The position numbers were made by a program, and so were the translations under genes. 64,000 nucleotides of DNA from Dawidia cretensis (GTDB lineage: Bacteria; Bacteroidota; Bacteroidia; Cytophagales; Cyclobacteriaceae). Positions 25,499 through 35,057 of the stretch are shown here, in pieces. Position 1 is the first letter of the stretch; each line of letters opens with the position of its first letter. The stretch spans positions 124,001 through 188,000 of the forward strand of contig NZ_JAHESE010000006.1 in NCBI RefSeq assembly GCF_018598175.1, given 5' to 3'. The notes under the pieces are model-generated. The model did not search any database and was not told where the DNA came from. It saw only the letters and a program-made list of their open reading frames with translations.

Positions 25499-26043
25499 AG
25501 AACGAAATAAAAAATGTTTTAGTGGCAACAGATTTTTCGGCCTATGCAACCCGGACACAACATGCAGCCGGCACACTGTGCGCTCAAAACGATTCTCGCA
25601 TAACGCTGCTGTACGTGCTGGAAACATCTCCATATTTGATTCCTGAAAATAGACTGACGCCGACTCTTCTGCCGGAGCTGGCTAGTATAGCAGACGAGAA
25701 TTTAAGAAAGCGAGCAAAAATCTTATCGCAGCAGTATGGAATTGCCGTTGACGCTCAGGTTGTATGCGGGAACTCTGCTGACGAAATACTGAAGGTCGTC
25801 AAGGCCGAAAATGCCGACATAGTAATTACTGGCATTGAAGAAAGGCACGCGGGGGATTCCTCACGCAAGGCCATTGCACGTCGCGTTGCCGCCAGGACGG
25901 CTTGCCCCGTATTGGCACTCGACGATACAAAAGAAGTCAGTACGTTGTCAGACGCGGCAAGCGTGATCAACACAAAGATCAAACTATACGAGGGCGAAGC
26001 CAGCCATCGTATAAGAGCGACAAGGGGCGTGCGGCTGGAGTAG
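25495..26043 (+). CDS. Universal stress protein (UspA family)
   Basis: A 182-aa single-domain Usp: NVLVATDFSAYATRTQHAAGTLC at the start, LYVLETSPY after strand 2, ADIVITGIEERH at strand 4, and ACPVLALDD at strand 5. The usual ATP-binding pattern Gx2Gx9G(S/T) is not present after ITGIEERHAGD, so it probably belongs to the non-ATP-binding type. A C-terminal extension of about 35 residues beyond the fold is rich in basic residues. Translationally coupled to the receiver upstream and convergent with the DUF389 gene nine bases away. Confidence 0.87.
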   Translation: MKNEIKNVLVATDFSAYATRTQHAAGTLCAQNDSRITLLYVLETSPYLIPENRLTPTLLPELASIADENLRKRAKILSQQYGIAVDAQVVCGNSADEILKVVKAENADIVITGIEERHAGDSSRKAIARRVAARTACPVLALDDTKEVSTLSDAASVINTKIKLYEGEASHRIRATRGVRLE

Positions 26044-26052
26044 AGCCGTACG

Positions 26053-27408
26053 TTACTCTTGTTCGTAGAATGTTTTTATGTGCTGAGCTGATATCCTTTG
26101 TCGAATCCATGATTCTATCCGTTGTTTTTCTGCGCTCCGCAGGTGTGGGCGCCGGGTGGACATCACCACAACGGAAATGCGTGAGGAATCGGAAGGTGCC
26201 TGGCCAGTATATTGAATAGGATTAGCGTAAGCGAGCGAGACGACCTGGGGATACAATGCTTTTAGCTCAAGCAGCACCTGGCGGGTCTGAATATTGCCGA
26301 TCTCGGCGTTTATGCGCTCGTCACGGCTTCTTTGCAACGCCAGTGCCAGTCGACCTATCTCGGCACGAAGACTTTGATCGACCTCGGTGATGTCGTGACT
26401 GATTTCGCTGGTCGAAAAGCCCTGCTCAATTTCGAGTTGGGCGTGCGTAAGATCATAACGGTCGGCTCGACGCTGGATGGTGTCTTTCGTCGACTGCCGG
26501 AGACTAACGCCACCGTAAATAAGCTTGATGCTATTACTACCCGGATTAACATCGTATCTGAGTAGGTAATTACCATCCAATGCACTGATGGATGCGATGA
26601 GCTTGTTGGCGTTTACTGTGAATCGTTCTTTTTGAACGAGCAAGTAACCAAAATAAAGACTCGGAATAACGGTAATAGCAATCACGGCGGTGGTCCATCG
26701 GTGCACCTTCCGCTTCTTCTCTTCTTCGACGACGGTGCGAATTGGGAAGTCAAGAAATTGGGAGAAGAGCACGGAGGAGATGGCAATGAAGACAGTATTA
26801 ATCGTAAAAAGATAAAATGCGCCAAAGAAATAGGCGAATTGAAAGGTGGCCAGCCCGTACCCCGCAGTGCATAACGGCGGCATGAGCGCGGTGGCAATAG
26901 CCACGCCGGGAATGACATTGCCTTTGTGCTTACTGCTGATGGCAACAATGCCGGCGAGACCTCCGAATAAGGCGATGATTACGTCATAGATCGATGGGCT
27001 TGTCCGTGCGAGAAGTTCGGAATGAGCAATCGACAAAGGCGTGATAGCAAAGTATGCCGTCGAAGCGGCTAGACTGGCTGATACCGCGAAAGCAAAATTT
27101 CTAAGCGCCCGCCTGAAAAGCGGAAAATCGTAGGTGGCAATGCTGTAGCCCATGCCGTTGATGGGGCCCATAAGCGGAGAAATGAGCATCGCGCCGATGA
27201 TAACAGCGGTTGAGTTCATGTTCAGGCCGACGGACGCAATCACAATCGCAAAGACCAATATCCACAAATTGGTACCCTTAAAGATTATAGCGTTTGTGAT
27301 GGCTGCATGGATGGCATCCATATTATCGAGATCGCTTTGTATGCGTAGGAAAGTCGAAAGCTTTTTTACAATCATAGGCAGTACGTGAGTTTGGTCAGCA
27401 CTTGTCAT
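26053..27408 (-). CDS. DUF389 (TIGR00341-type) membrane protein
   Basis: A 451-aa membrane protein. The core from about residue 40 to 250 holds several hydrophobic helices with the conserved segments NSTAVIIGAMLISPLMGPINGMGYS, VGHAS-like turn region and GVAIATALMPPLCTAGYGL, which are hallmarks of the DUF389 family. The C-terminal 180 residues are soluble and helical. Function is not established; the family is common in Bacteroidota and Actinobacteria beside transport or stress genes. It lies opposite the EF-hand gene with only 47 bp between the starts. Confidence 0.85.
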   Translation of the reverse strand: MTSADQTHVLPMIVKKLSTFLRIQSDLDNMDAIHAAITNAIIFKGTNLWILVFAIVIASVGLNMNSTAVIIGAMLISPLMGPINGMGYSIATYDFPLFRRALRNFAFAVSASLAASTAYFAITPLSIAHSELLARTSPSIYDVIIALFGGLAGIVAISSKHKGNVIPGVAIATALMPPLCTAGYGLATFQFAYFFGAFYLFTINTVFIAISSVLFSQFLDFPIRTVVEEEKKRKVHRWTTAVIAITVIPSLYFGYLLVQKERFTVNANKLIASISALDGNYLLRYDVNPGSNSIKLIYGGVSLRQSTKDTIQRRADRYDLTHAQLEIEQGFSTSEISHDITEVDQSLRAEIGRLALALQRSRDERINAEIGNIQTRQVLLELKALYPQVVSLAYANPIQYTGQAPSDSSRISVVVMSTRRPHLRSAEKQRIESWIRQRISAQHIKTFYEQE

Positions 27409-27455
27409 TGCTGGCCGGTGAAATAATACGTTAACATACCAAAGTCGAAAAAGTT

Positions 27456-27995
27456 ATGAAAACGAAAACAACAATTCCGAGATTCTCTTCAGCGGTTGCG
27501 ATGCTAGTGGTTACGTCTTGCGCCGCCCCGAAAAGTTACACAGCCTTCGCAGATTGGGATGCCAGTAGCAATAGTGCTGTCGAGCGAAATGAATTCGTGC
27601 AAGGCTACACGGCCTTAAATTATTTCGAGAAATGGAGTAGAGATAAGAGTTCGATCACATACGATGAAATGGGACGAGGGGTTTTCATGTCACTTGACGG
27701 GAATAATGACGGCAAGCTCAGCAACGAGGAATTTACTTCTCAAATCAATCTATTTTATTTTGGTCTCTTTCATGATCGGTTTGACGGATGGGATGATGAC
27801 CACAACAATAGTGTGAGCCATGCAGAATTTGACAAGCACGTCATAGCATCTGGTTTCGCGTTGACCTGGGATACAGACGGCGACGAACTGATCTCTAAGC
27901 GGGAGATGGCCGGGGGGATGTTCTATGTCAGTGATGCCAACAGTGATGGTAGGGTAACGGAAAGGGAACTGGATGCATGGAAAGAAAGTCGCTAA
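27456..27995 (+). CDS. EF-hand calcium-binding lipoprotein
   Basis: A 179-aa protein with a lipoprotein-like signal (AMLVVTSC, Cys22). Five EF-hand loops can be placed at residues 35-46, 81-92, 113-124, 139-150 and 160-171; loops 2 and 5 (DGNNDGKLSNEE, DANSDGRVTERE) are canonical, loop 4 has Glu in place of Gly at position 6 (DTDGDELISKRE), loops 1 and 3 are looser. It probably binds calcium at the cell surface or in the periplasm. It lies between DUF389 and nhaA, and ends in a convergent hairpin. Confidence 0.85.
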   Translation: MKTKTTIPRFSSAVAMLVVTSCAAPKSYTAFADWDASSNSAVERNEFVQGYTALNYFEKWSRDKSSITYDEMGRGVFMSLDGNNDGKLSNEEFTSQINLFYFGLFHDRFDGWDDDHNNSVSHAEFDKHVIASGFALTWDTDGDELISKREMAGGMFYVSDANSDGRVTERELDAWKESR

Positions 27996-28014
27996 TGTTC
28001 AACACCGGTTTACT

Positions 28015-28044
28015 ATGTGGGAACGTTCCAACGCGTTCCCACAT
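28015..28044. terminator. Convergent hairpin between EF-hand gene and nhaA
   Basis: ATGTGGGAACG and CGTTCCCACAT form a perfect 11-bp stem with an eight-base loop; it touches the nhaA stop codon. There is no T run on either side, so termination is plausible but not certain. Confidence 0.55.
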
Positions 28045-29369
28045 TACCATCCTTTAGACGTTTGCGTTCGTACAAATGTTTTTAAAACAAATAAGCCCAG
28101 AATACCGGAAATTAATGACGCTACTAAAATACCGTATTTTGATTGGGCAATAAGTTCCGCGTTGCTAAAAGCAAGTTCTGTAATGAACAAGGACATGGTA
28201 AAGCCAACGCCAGCCAAAAGCGATACCCCAAAAATATGAGCCCACTGTGCGCCGGCCGGCAATCCCGCCAACCGGAAACGCACCATCATCCAGGTGAAGC
28301 CGAAAACGCCGACACCCTTACCCACCACAAGGCCACAGACGACGCCCAGGCTGACGGTTGTGCCCATGGCGTTGAAGAAGCCAGCGTCGAGATGAACGCC
28401 CGCATTTGCCAGGGCAAACAGCGGCATGATGATAAAAGCTACCCAGGGGTGAAGCGCATTTTCAATCTTTTGGAGCGGCGTCTCGGCATCGAGGCTGAGT
28501 TGCTTGACCCGCTCCAGGATGTGGTATTGCTCGAAGGTGATTAATGCTCCGTCTTGCCGGATCGCGCCTTCGAACGTGGTGGCATTTTCGCGTAGGCTAG
28601 TCACATATTCTTCTTCGTCAATTTTCGGTCTGGCGGGGATGGTGAGCGCAACCAATACGCCTGCTATGGTAGCATGTACGCCTGACATAAGAAAGCACGC
28701 CCAAACAATGATGCCAATAACCAGGTAGAAAATTACCGATCGAACACCCAGGTAGTTCCCCAGACCTAATACGAGTAATAACGCGAGTGCCAGAAGCAAG
28801 GGAAGAAAGGAAATCTGCACCGTATAAAAGAAGGCGATGACCATAACCGCCCCAAGATCGTCGGCCACCGCTAATGCGGAGAGAAAAACTTTTATGGACG
28901 ACGGAATGTGCTTGCCCGCCAGGGAGAGCAACGCTAAGGCAAAGGCAATGTCGGTTGCCATTGGAATTCCCCACCCGCTTGCTGAGGCATGTCCCACATT
29001 AAATGCTGCATAGATCAGCGCGGGCACGATCATGCCACCGAGCGCGGCTACCATGGGGAGCGTGGCCTTTTTTACCGACGACAGCTCCCCTGCCATAAAC
29101 TCGCGCTTCAACTCCAGGCCAATTACAAAAAAGAACAGGGCCATCAGGCCGTCGTTGATCCAGATATGCAAGGGTGCATCCAGCCCGGTGCCGGCAAGGC
29201 TAATGTTGAGGTTTGCGTCCCATACGGCGTGGTAGGACCCTGCATACGGCGAATTCGCCCATAAAATGGCTATCAAAACACTGGCAAAAAGGACAATACC
29301 ACCTGTGAATTCCTGGTGGATGAATTTGTGGACTGGCTGCAGTAGCTTGTCGATCGGTGTTTTTGCCAT
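28044..29369 (-). CDS. nhaA: Na+/H+ antiporter NhaA
   Basis: A 441-aa integral membrane protein of the NhaA family with the family landmarks FHQEFTGGIVLFASVLIAILWANS, FFVIGLELKREFMAGEL, AALGGMIVPALIY, WGIPMATDIAFALALLSLAG (the two aspartate-containing ion-binding region lies here and in LSALAVADDLGAV), and a C-terminal GVGFTMSLFITELAF. It exchanges sodium for protons and supports salt and alkaline tolerance. It is somewhat longer than the E. coli protein (388 aa), mainly in a cytoplasmic loop (about 255-310). A two-unit version of the 11-bp repeat lies 53 bp upstream. Confidence 0.95.
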   Translation of the reverse strand: MAKTPIDKLLQPVHKFIHQEFTGGIVLFASVLIAILWANSPYAGSYHAVWDANLNISLAGTGLDAPLHIWINDGLMALFFFVIGLELKREFMAGELSSVKKATLPMVAALGGMIVPALIYAAFNVGHASASGWGIPMATDIAFALALLSLAGKHIPSSIKVFLSALAVADDLGAVMVIAFFYTVQISFLPLLLALALLLVLGLGNYLGVRSVIFYLVIGIIVWACFLMSGVHATIAGVLVALTIPARPKIDEEEYVTSLRENATTFEGAIRQDGALITFEQYHILERVKQLSLDAETPLQKIENALHPWVAFIIMPLFALANAGVHLDAGFFNAMGTTVSLGVVCGLVVGKGVGVFGFTWMMVRFRLAGLPAGAQWAHIFGVSLLAGVGFTMSLFITELAFSNAELIAQSKYGILVASLISGILGLFVLKTFVRTQTSKGW

Positions 29370-29421
29370 CGCGCGTGTTTGACGTTATGCTGATAAAGAT
29401 ATCGACCTCCGGCGGAGCGGC

Positions 29422-29438
29422 GTTAATTTCACGTTAAA
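29422..29438 (-). promoter_or_regulatory. Partial 11-bp repeat upstream of nhaA (site F)
   Basis: GTTAAT and GTTAAA start 11 bp apart, giving TTTAAC and ATTAAC on the nhaA strand. Only two units and a weaker match than sites A-E. Confidence 0.35.
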
Positions 29439-29719
29439 TTTTTTTGCTCTGTTCTGCTTCCATCACTCAAAGATTTCGGCTATGCAAGAATGCCCATTAA
29501 TTGAAGAAGATAGGCGACAGAGAAAAAGATAAAACAGATAGCACCACTATGTAGGAAAGGCGAATAAGATGAAGAGAAGCAAGTATTGTTTAATACTGGC
29601 GAAGATTTTCAGCAGCTACAATCGCCATCACACGTGGTGGCGGATTATATTTTCTCCTGATTTCAACGACTTTTGGTTCGACTCCTGAGGGATAGTATCT
29701 TACAGGAAAATTCCTACCA
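29439..29719. other. Intergenic region, no gene recognised
   Basis: This is the rest of the 350-bp gap between nhaA and the next gene. It has no convincing open frame, hairpin or repeat. A minus-strand frame overlapping the next gene (29590-29895) has a plausible-looking tail but no recognised homology. Confidence 0.4.
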
Positions 29720-31040
29720 ATGAGAAAAACCTGGTTGGCCATGATTGCCTTGGGCGCAATGGCTTGCGCGTGTAGCAACGACGACAACATGGTGCCCGAC
29801 ACCAGAATCCTTACTTTTACCGTTCCGGACATCGAAGCCTCCAAAGAAGAAGGTTGGATTGTTCTTTCGGCGCAGGACGGCACGGTGTTGAACACTGCGC
29901 AGCTTCAGAAGGGGGTGGCCTATACCTTTGAAGCGCCCGGCGACCTTAAGGATGCCGACCTCACGATTACGATCGTGCGTACCCAGATCAATAACGATGG
30001 CCAGTATACCAGCAGCGAAATTCAGAGCTATACACATGTGCCGTTTGGTGAGTATGAAACGAACGTAGTGAACGTTCCTTTCCCCGAGGGGCCACCTGCG
30101 AAAGATGGCACCTCGTTGCTGGTGAAAGGCCTTGTTTGGGAAGAAACCCTGAACACAATAACTATGAATTGCCCCAATTCCAGAATGTTGTCGTCATCGC
30201 CGATGCACGAGGGCGAAACAGAGATCGGCGTGAATTACTACGTCGAACCCGCCACCGATCAGACTGCGATTTTACTTTCACGTGGCAAAGAGCCGTTTCA
30301 GTATCTCTATGTAGAGGTTGAGCCCGGGGAAAACATATAACAGGTCGGTAGAGGATTTCCAAGAGTCGATTACCCATACCATCGAAATACCGAAGAACAC
30401 AGACATATTCAGTCACGACATATCGGGATGGAATGATTACGGGCGCTTTCGGTATAGTTCCTTGTCGGAAGGCGTCCAGGGCACGACCAGGCTTGTGCCG
30501 AAGATACCGGGCTTTATGTTGTTCGAGACTACGCTGACAGCCTTTTCGGATACATGGTATGATATCTATAGGACTACAGGAGACGATATTCCCGGCAAGA
30601 TGAAACGCCTTGACGGCCCGTTCGAGTATAGCGTCAATGCCGATGCACTCTCCTGGAAGACGAGTGGAGACGTTGATTTTGTGCAGTTGTATGCCGCCGA
30701 GTATTCGGGGTATTCCACCGCATGGCTTGCCATTGGCCCCGGCGGTGAACAGAAGATAAAATTGCCCACTATACCCGACGACGTACCAATGCAGCAGAAT
30801 GCCGTTCGCACATTCGCCGCATTGGCGGCCAACTATTTGGGGAATGCCGTCCTGACGGAATATCCTGAGTTTGTCGGCTACCAGGAAGCGTTGGTTAAAC
30901 CGTACCTGGCGCCTGAAAATACATCTTTCCCGAATGAGCAGATTCTGCGTTTTTATTCCGATGGGTACAATGGCGGACGTCTTGACGCCTTAGAACGAAA
31001 GGCAAAACATTTTCTCACCGATATTCGTCTGGGTAAATAG
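29720..31040 (+). pseudogene. Lipoprotein gene split by a one-base frameshift
   Basis: The first part begins MRKTWLAMIALGAMACACSNDD (lipobox, Cys18 or Cys16) and runs to GENI-stop at 30340. The frame that starts upstream of it continues as SPGKTYNRSVEDFQES... to 31040. Removing one G from the GGGG run at 30326-30329 joins them smoothly (VEVEPGKTYNRSVEDF), giving a protein of about 439 residues with beta-rich sequence; the C-terminal part is not recognised. It is either a pseudogene or a sequencing error. It precedes an ECF sigma factor gene by 246 bp. Confidence 0.75.
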
Positions 31041-31286
31041 AAGAGGCCGGGCCGCAACTGGAGAAGATCAGGCGGGTAGTTCTATCGAAAGATTTCAAAG
31101 CGTTTATCATCCGGAGAAATACTCTCTTTGTTTTTTTGGGAAAGCGAAAAAGCAATCCAGAAATGGCGAAATCTGGAAATGCATGGAAAAGCGCAGTCAA
31201 AGGGCAGAGAGTAGAAGCATTTTATTTGGCAAGCTTGTGACATTGTGCTGTTATCTGCGAATAATGAATAAACAAACCCGCGCAAC

Positions 31287-31793
31287 GTGAGCTTATCCGA
31301 AAAAGAGAGGTTTATCGGTATTCTCCGCGATTATAGAGGCATCCTTACCAAAATAATTCGCTCGTACTGTAAGAATCCGGACGACTGGAAGGACCTGGAG
31401 CAAGAGATCGTTATTCAACTATGGCGCGCGTTGAAAAATTATGACGCCACGTATAAGCTGTCTACCTGGGTCTATCGCATTGCTTTGAATGTCGCCATTA
31501 GCCACTACCGGCAGGGCCTGAAGCGAAAAAACGATGCCCCGCTGGAGGAGGCACTCTTTCAAGTGACCGCCGACCCGGCCGAGGAGCTGTATACGGAAAG
31601 AAGAGAGCTGTTGTATGGCTTCATTACTAAACTGAATGAGTTTGATAAAGCAGTGATCATTCTGTATCTGGAAGCTAATAGCCAAAAAGAGATAGCCGAG
31701 ATCATGGGTATTTCGGAGACAAATGTGAGCACCCGGCTACATAGAATTAAAACCAAACTGAAATCGTTATTCTCAACATTTAATCATGTGTGA
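31287..31793 (+). CDS. ECF RNA polymerase sigma factor
   Basis: A 168-aa sigma-70 family member. Region 2 is DLEQEIVIQLWRALKNYDATYKLSTWVYRIALNVAISHYR, which contacts polymerase and the -10 type element; region 4 is NSQKEIAEIMGISETNVSTRLHRIKTKLK, the helix-turn-helix for the -35 type element. The start used is GTG at 31287; a nearby ATG at 31264 is in another frame. The next gene begins one base after its stop and is probably a membrane-bound partner. This type of pair controls extracytoplasmic responses in this phylum. Confidence 0.9.
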   Translation: MSLSEKERFIGILRDYRGILTKIIRSYCKNPDDWKDLEQEIVIQLWRALKNYDATYKLSTWVYRIALNVAISHYRQGLKRKNDAPLEEALFQVTADPAEELYTERRELLYGFITKLNEFDKAVIILYLEANSQKEIAEIMGISETNVSTRLHRIKTKLKSLFSTFNHV

Positions 31794-31794
31794 T

Positions 31795-32400
31795 ATGGAA
31801 CTGGACAATCTGAAAGAAATCTGGCAGGAGGAAAGTAAGGCACTCGAAGCGCGGATCGCAGTCAATGAAAACATTATCCGTAAAATGAATCTCGACAAAA
31901 CCGTGGGTGAGTTCGATATCCTTGTAAAACGGTCGCTACTGGGGCGAAACCTGGCGCTGGTATATTGTTTTATTTCCGTTGTCTTAGCTGCCAGGGCCTA
32001 TAATGACCTTGCGTATAGTGTGCCGGCACTCCTGGCGGGTGGGGCTATGCTATGGTCGTTCATTTCCCATCTTGCCATTACGCGGCCGGCGTATGATCAA
32101 CTATCGGTTGTGGCGCTACAGAAACTGATCTGCGCGTTTAGAATTCATACCGCAGAAAATGCTGTCTATGATATCGCCATCGTATCGGGCTGGTTGTTGA
32201 CGCTGCTGCCATTAATGTTGAAGGTGACACAGGGCGTTGCCATTTATAGCAACACCAGCTATACCATGCTGTTTTTCGGGTCATCAATTGTTGTAATCGT
32301 TTTGATCGCCGCCTTTAGCCGTATAGCTTATGGGCAGTATAATCAGAAATTAAAGGAGGCCGAAGCGCAGCTGAATACAATCCTGGAGTTTGAGAAATGA
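31795..32400 (+). CDS. Membrane protein, putative sigma-factor partner
   Basis: A 201-aa protein starting MELDNLKEIWQEESKALEARI, a charged amphipathic N-terminus, followed by about four predicted membrane helices (residues about 55-75, 80-100, 125-145, 155-185) and a C-terminal helix. It starts one base after the sigma factor stop. N-terminal cytoplasmic helix plus membrane segments fits an anti-sigma or partner role, but no zinc-anti-sigma or FecR motif is visible; this is inference from position. An alternative start, ATG at 31786, overlaps the sigma gene. Confidence 0.65.
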   Translation: MELDNLKEIWQEESKALEARIAVNENIIRKMNLDKTVGEFDILVKRSLLGRNLALVYCFISVVLAARAYNDLAYSVPALLAGGAMLWSFISHLAITRPAYDQLSVVALQKLICAFRIHTAENAVYDIAIVSGWLLTLLPLMLKVTQGVAIYSNTSYTMLFFGSSIVVIVLIAAFSRIAYGQYNQKLKEAEAQLNTILEFEK

Positions 32401-32511
32401 GTTGATCGGCCCGAAACAGAGGCATTGGGCGGAAATGACGGTGCACAAGGATATGGTCGGCCTTTTCGGACATGATTGCCGTAATAATGCCAATCACAAT
32501 GGACGTTACTA

Positions 32512-33795
32512 TCAGTATTGTTTTTCCTTTAGTCTTTCGATAATCAAGGATGAAAAACTCCTAACCCCTATCCTTATACTTTCTTCATCAACATTAAAAT
32601 TAGGTGCATGATTCATGGCGACTATTCCTTTTTCGCTATCGGAACCGCCTAAAAAGAAATAAACGCCCGGTACTGTTTGTTGAAAATAGGCGAAATCATC
32701 ATTAAAATAAGGAACCTGTCCATAATCACGTACAATTAAGTCATTCCCGTAAATTTCGCTTAGGATCTTCATGGCCCGTTCGGTCAATTCCTCGTCATTC
32801 ATTACGGTCGGATTCTCCTGTATAAAGGAAATGGAAAGCAGCTTTTCCTTATATTTTTCTTCCTCAATGACATGTTCAATTTCGGGTATAATTTTTTTAA
32901 GATTCGATTGATCCATCTCGTATAAATACGCTTCCAAAAAAAGCTCGTCTTTCTCTGAATAGATGCTAAAATTTCCATCTATAATCAAGTAATCCTTGAA
33001 AATCGTATTTGGATTCATTAATCCAATTTCCGGATCATCGATATGTTGTATTTCCCAGGGCTTACTATTCATTTTCAAACGGGACAATGAATGATGGATT
33101 TTTCCAGCCAGTTCTCTGGCTTCTTTTTCTGATAGTTCATTTTTCAACATAACGCGTATTCGTTTTTGGTAAGCGAACATTTCTTTTGGCTTCACCATAA
33201 TTTGTCCTATCGGTAACGCTGTCACATGTAAACCGTAAATCTCGTCGGGATGTATCCGAGAAAATAAACCGTGGCTGATCATGTTTTTTGCACCAACAAA
33301 CGTTTCTTCTTCCGGCTGAAATATAAAATAGATTGTTCCCTCTATTGATTCTTTGTTCCTTGCAAGGACTTCCGCTATTCCCAGTCCAATGGCCAAGTGT
33401 ACGTCATGGCCACAACCATGCAGGATTCCCTTTATGGTAGACTTAAACTCGACCTGGTCCGGAAAATCACTTGGTAAAGCATCCATGTCAACTCGCCAGG
33501 CGATCGCCTTTTCTGACCCCTTCCCTTTTAGAATACCTACAACACTATATCCGTAAATATCCGTTTCAACCTCAATTCCCAAATCCAATAAATATTGTTT
33601 TATAATATTTTGGGTACGCTTTTCATTTCCAGCGAGTTCGGGGTTTGCATGAAAATCTCGTCTGATTTTTACAAGCTTGTCATAAACATTATCAGTTTCT
33701 ATTTTAACCGATTTGTGCGATAACCCTTCTTTTCTCTTTTGCTGACATCCGGTAAAGACCGATAGTAGTACTGATAACAGAAGTATTATCTTCAT
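32512..33795 (-). CDS. M20 family metallopeptidase/amidohydrolase, lipoprotein
   Basis: A 427-aa enzyme with a lipoprotein signal (LSVFTGC, Cys17). Metal-binding motifs of the M20 fold are present: GILHGCGHDVHLAIG (two histidines and one aspartate at the first site) and FQPEEETFVGAKNM (catalytic and ligand glutamates), with a C-terminal MNHAPNFNVDE histidine. Members hydrolyse N-acyl amino acids, peptides or hippurate-like amides. The central segment (about 200-330) is the dimerisation-type lid domain. No functional neighbours; it is convergent with the sigma-partner gene. Confidence 0.88.
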   Translation of the reverse strand: MKIILLLSVLLSVFTGCQQKRKEGLSHKSVKIETDNVYDKLVKIRRDFHANPELAGNEKRTQNIIKQYLLDLGIEVETDIYGYSVVGILKGKGSEKAIAWRVDMDALPSDFPDQVEFKSTIKGILHGCGHDVHLAIGLGIAEVLARNKESIEGTIYFIFQPEEETFVGAKNMISHGLFSRIHPDEIYGLHVTALPIGQIMVKPKEMFAYQKRIRVMLKNELSEKEARELAGKIHHSLSRLKMNSKPWEIQHIDDPEIGLMNPNTIFKDYLIIDGNFSIYSEKDELFLEAYLYEMDQSNLKKIIPEIEHVIEEEKYKEKLLSISFIQENPTVMNDEELTERAMKILSEIYGNDLIVRDYGQVPYFNDDFAYFQQTVPGVYFFLGGSDSEKGIVAMNHAPNFNVDEESIRIGVRSFSSLIIERLKEKQY

Positions 33796-34059
33796 TTTAT
33801 TTTTTATATTAAATTTTGTCCGAATGCCAGATAATGTTAGACGCTTTGCAAGGACCGACGTTTGGACCTCGTCGGCTCGATAGACGTTAAATTCATATCA
33901 AATGACGGCTTACCTGTCTTTGAATGATCGGGAGATCCATGTAGTTTGTCTATCATAGTCAGGTTAGACAAGGGTTGGTAACGGAATGTTGCAGGAAAAT
34001 TAAAAAAAGGAGAAATACTCACTCAGGCACTTTACGATGCCGCCAATCTGCGATTAACA

Positions 34060-34505
34060 GGGCCCTGTCAGGAATCTCCAACCTCAGCGTCCCTTATTTT
34101 TGGCGCATAGCCTGCGCGAAAAGCATTTACGATTGAATCCGGCGTCAGTATTGTCAACAGGGAAGCTTCAGGCACGGCGATACTATTTTCGTAACCAAGG
34201 GTGCTGAAAAGATAAGGATCTTCATTCATTAATGTAAATGTTCCTTCCGGGATGGCAGAAGGCAGGCGTTGATGCATGACCTTTTTCGCCTCCTGAGTGA
34301 TCCTCTCCCGGTGGATGATCGCGTCAATTTCTTTTATTGACGCCGACATGCTGATATTCTATAGGGGATTTCCCTATATCCAACAGGACTTAAATATTTT
34401 TGTATCTTCTCTCCGGCATCCAAAACAAGGTCGATGGCCAGCAGCAAAGGCGGTAGCCGCATCCAGAAATAAGAGTCCTATCCAGCGACCGATAGTCATT
34501 ACCGC
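34060..34505 (-). pseudogene. Degraded partial duplicate of the 38,966-39,598 gene
   Basis: Minus-strand frames give first RAVMTIGRWIGLLFLDAATAFAAGHRPC...KSCWI and then, after a frameshift near 34,375, SASIKEIDAIIHRERITQEAKKVMHQRLPSAIPEGTF...SIVNAFRAGY. Both match the intact gene at 38,966 closely, but the segment corresponding to KGKLHRWTPFGY is deleted and the first third is missing. The similarity is also visible at the DNA level. It is a dead copy, oriented the same way as the intact gene, about 4.9 kb from it. Confidence 0.85.
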
Positions 34506-35057
34506 TCTTTGTTGGATTGGGAATGTGTAAACCAGCACTATTGAGATCCCCGTGAATAAATATCGTTTTGAACGAAATAAAAATTGCACATCAGCGCTGT
34601 CCGGTATTGAAGCGACGACTAAAGGTGAAAAAAAGAAAGATGGCGCAATGCCAAATATAGATGTATCAGGCCGGATCACTCACAATCATCAATGCTTCTG
34701 TTCCCCGGGCAGCAAACGCTGCTTTGGTTTCGTTGAAAATACAGGAAACAAATGAACTTTACGGTCTATTAATTGTACAGATCGGCGGACGGACAAAAAA
34801 GTCATCTAAAATTCTTCATATCTCATTTGTATGTTAGTTTTATTACTATATCTTTAATTCGAGGTTGTAGATATAGGTAATTGAGATATCCATAACAACA
34901 TCGTTGATCTTACAAATGTATACATACATAGTATATTGCGTTATATGAACAGACACTTGATGAATTTTTCTTGGCATCAATGCTAGCTTTAGATTCAATC
35001 TTCTTCATTATCTGCGAGTTATTCGTTTACCTTTTATAATCGTTAAATTAATTATTT
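34506..35057. other. Long AT-rich intergenic region
   Basis: No gene recognised. The sequence from 34,800 to 35,057 is strongly AT-rich with short palindromes such as TGTATACATACATA near 34,916. The promoter of the lipoprotein at 35,058 must lie here, but no consensus match was found. Confidence 0.45.

Noticed and set aside
29590-29895. Minus-strand frame with a plausible C-terminus (VRYYPSGVEPKVVEIRRKYNPPPR)
   Set aside because: Its N-terminal half overlaps the lipoprotein gene on the other strand and no homology is recognised.
31264-31290. ATG start at 31264 for the sigma factor
   Set aside because: It is in another frame and meets a stop after eight codons; GTG at 31287 fits the sigma fold.
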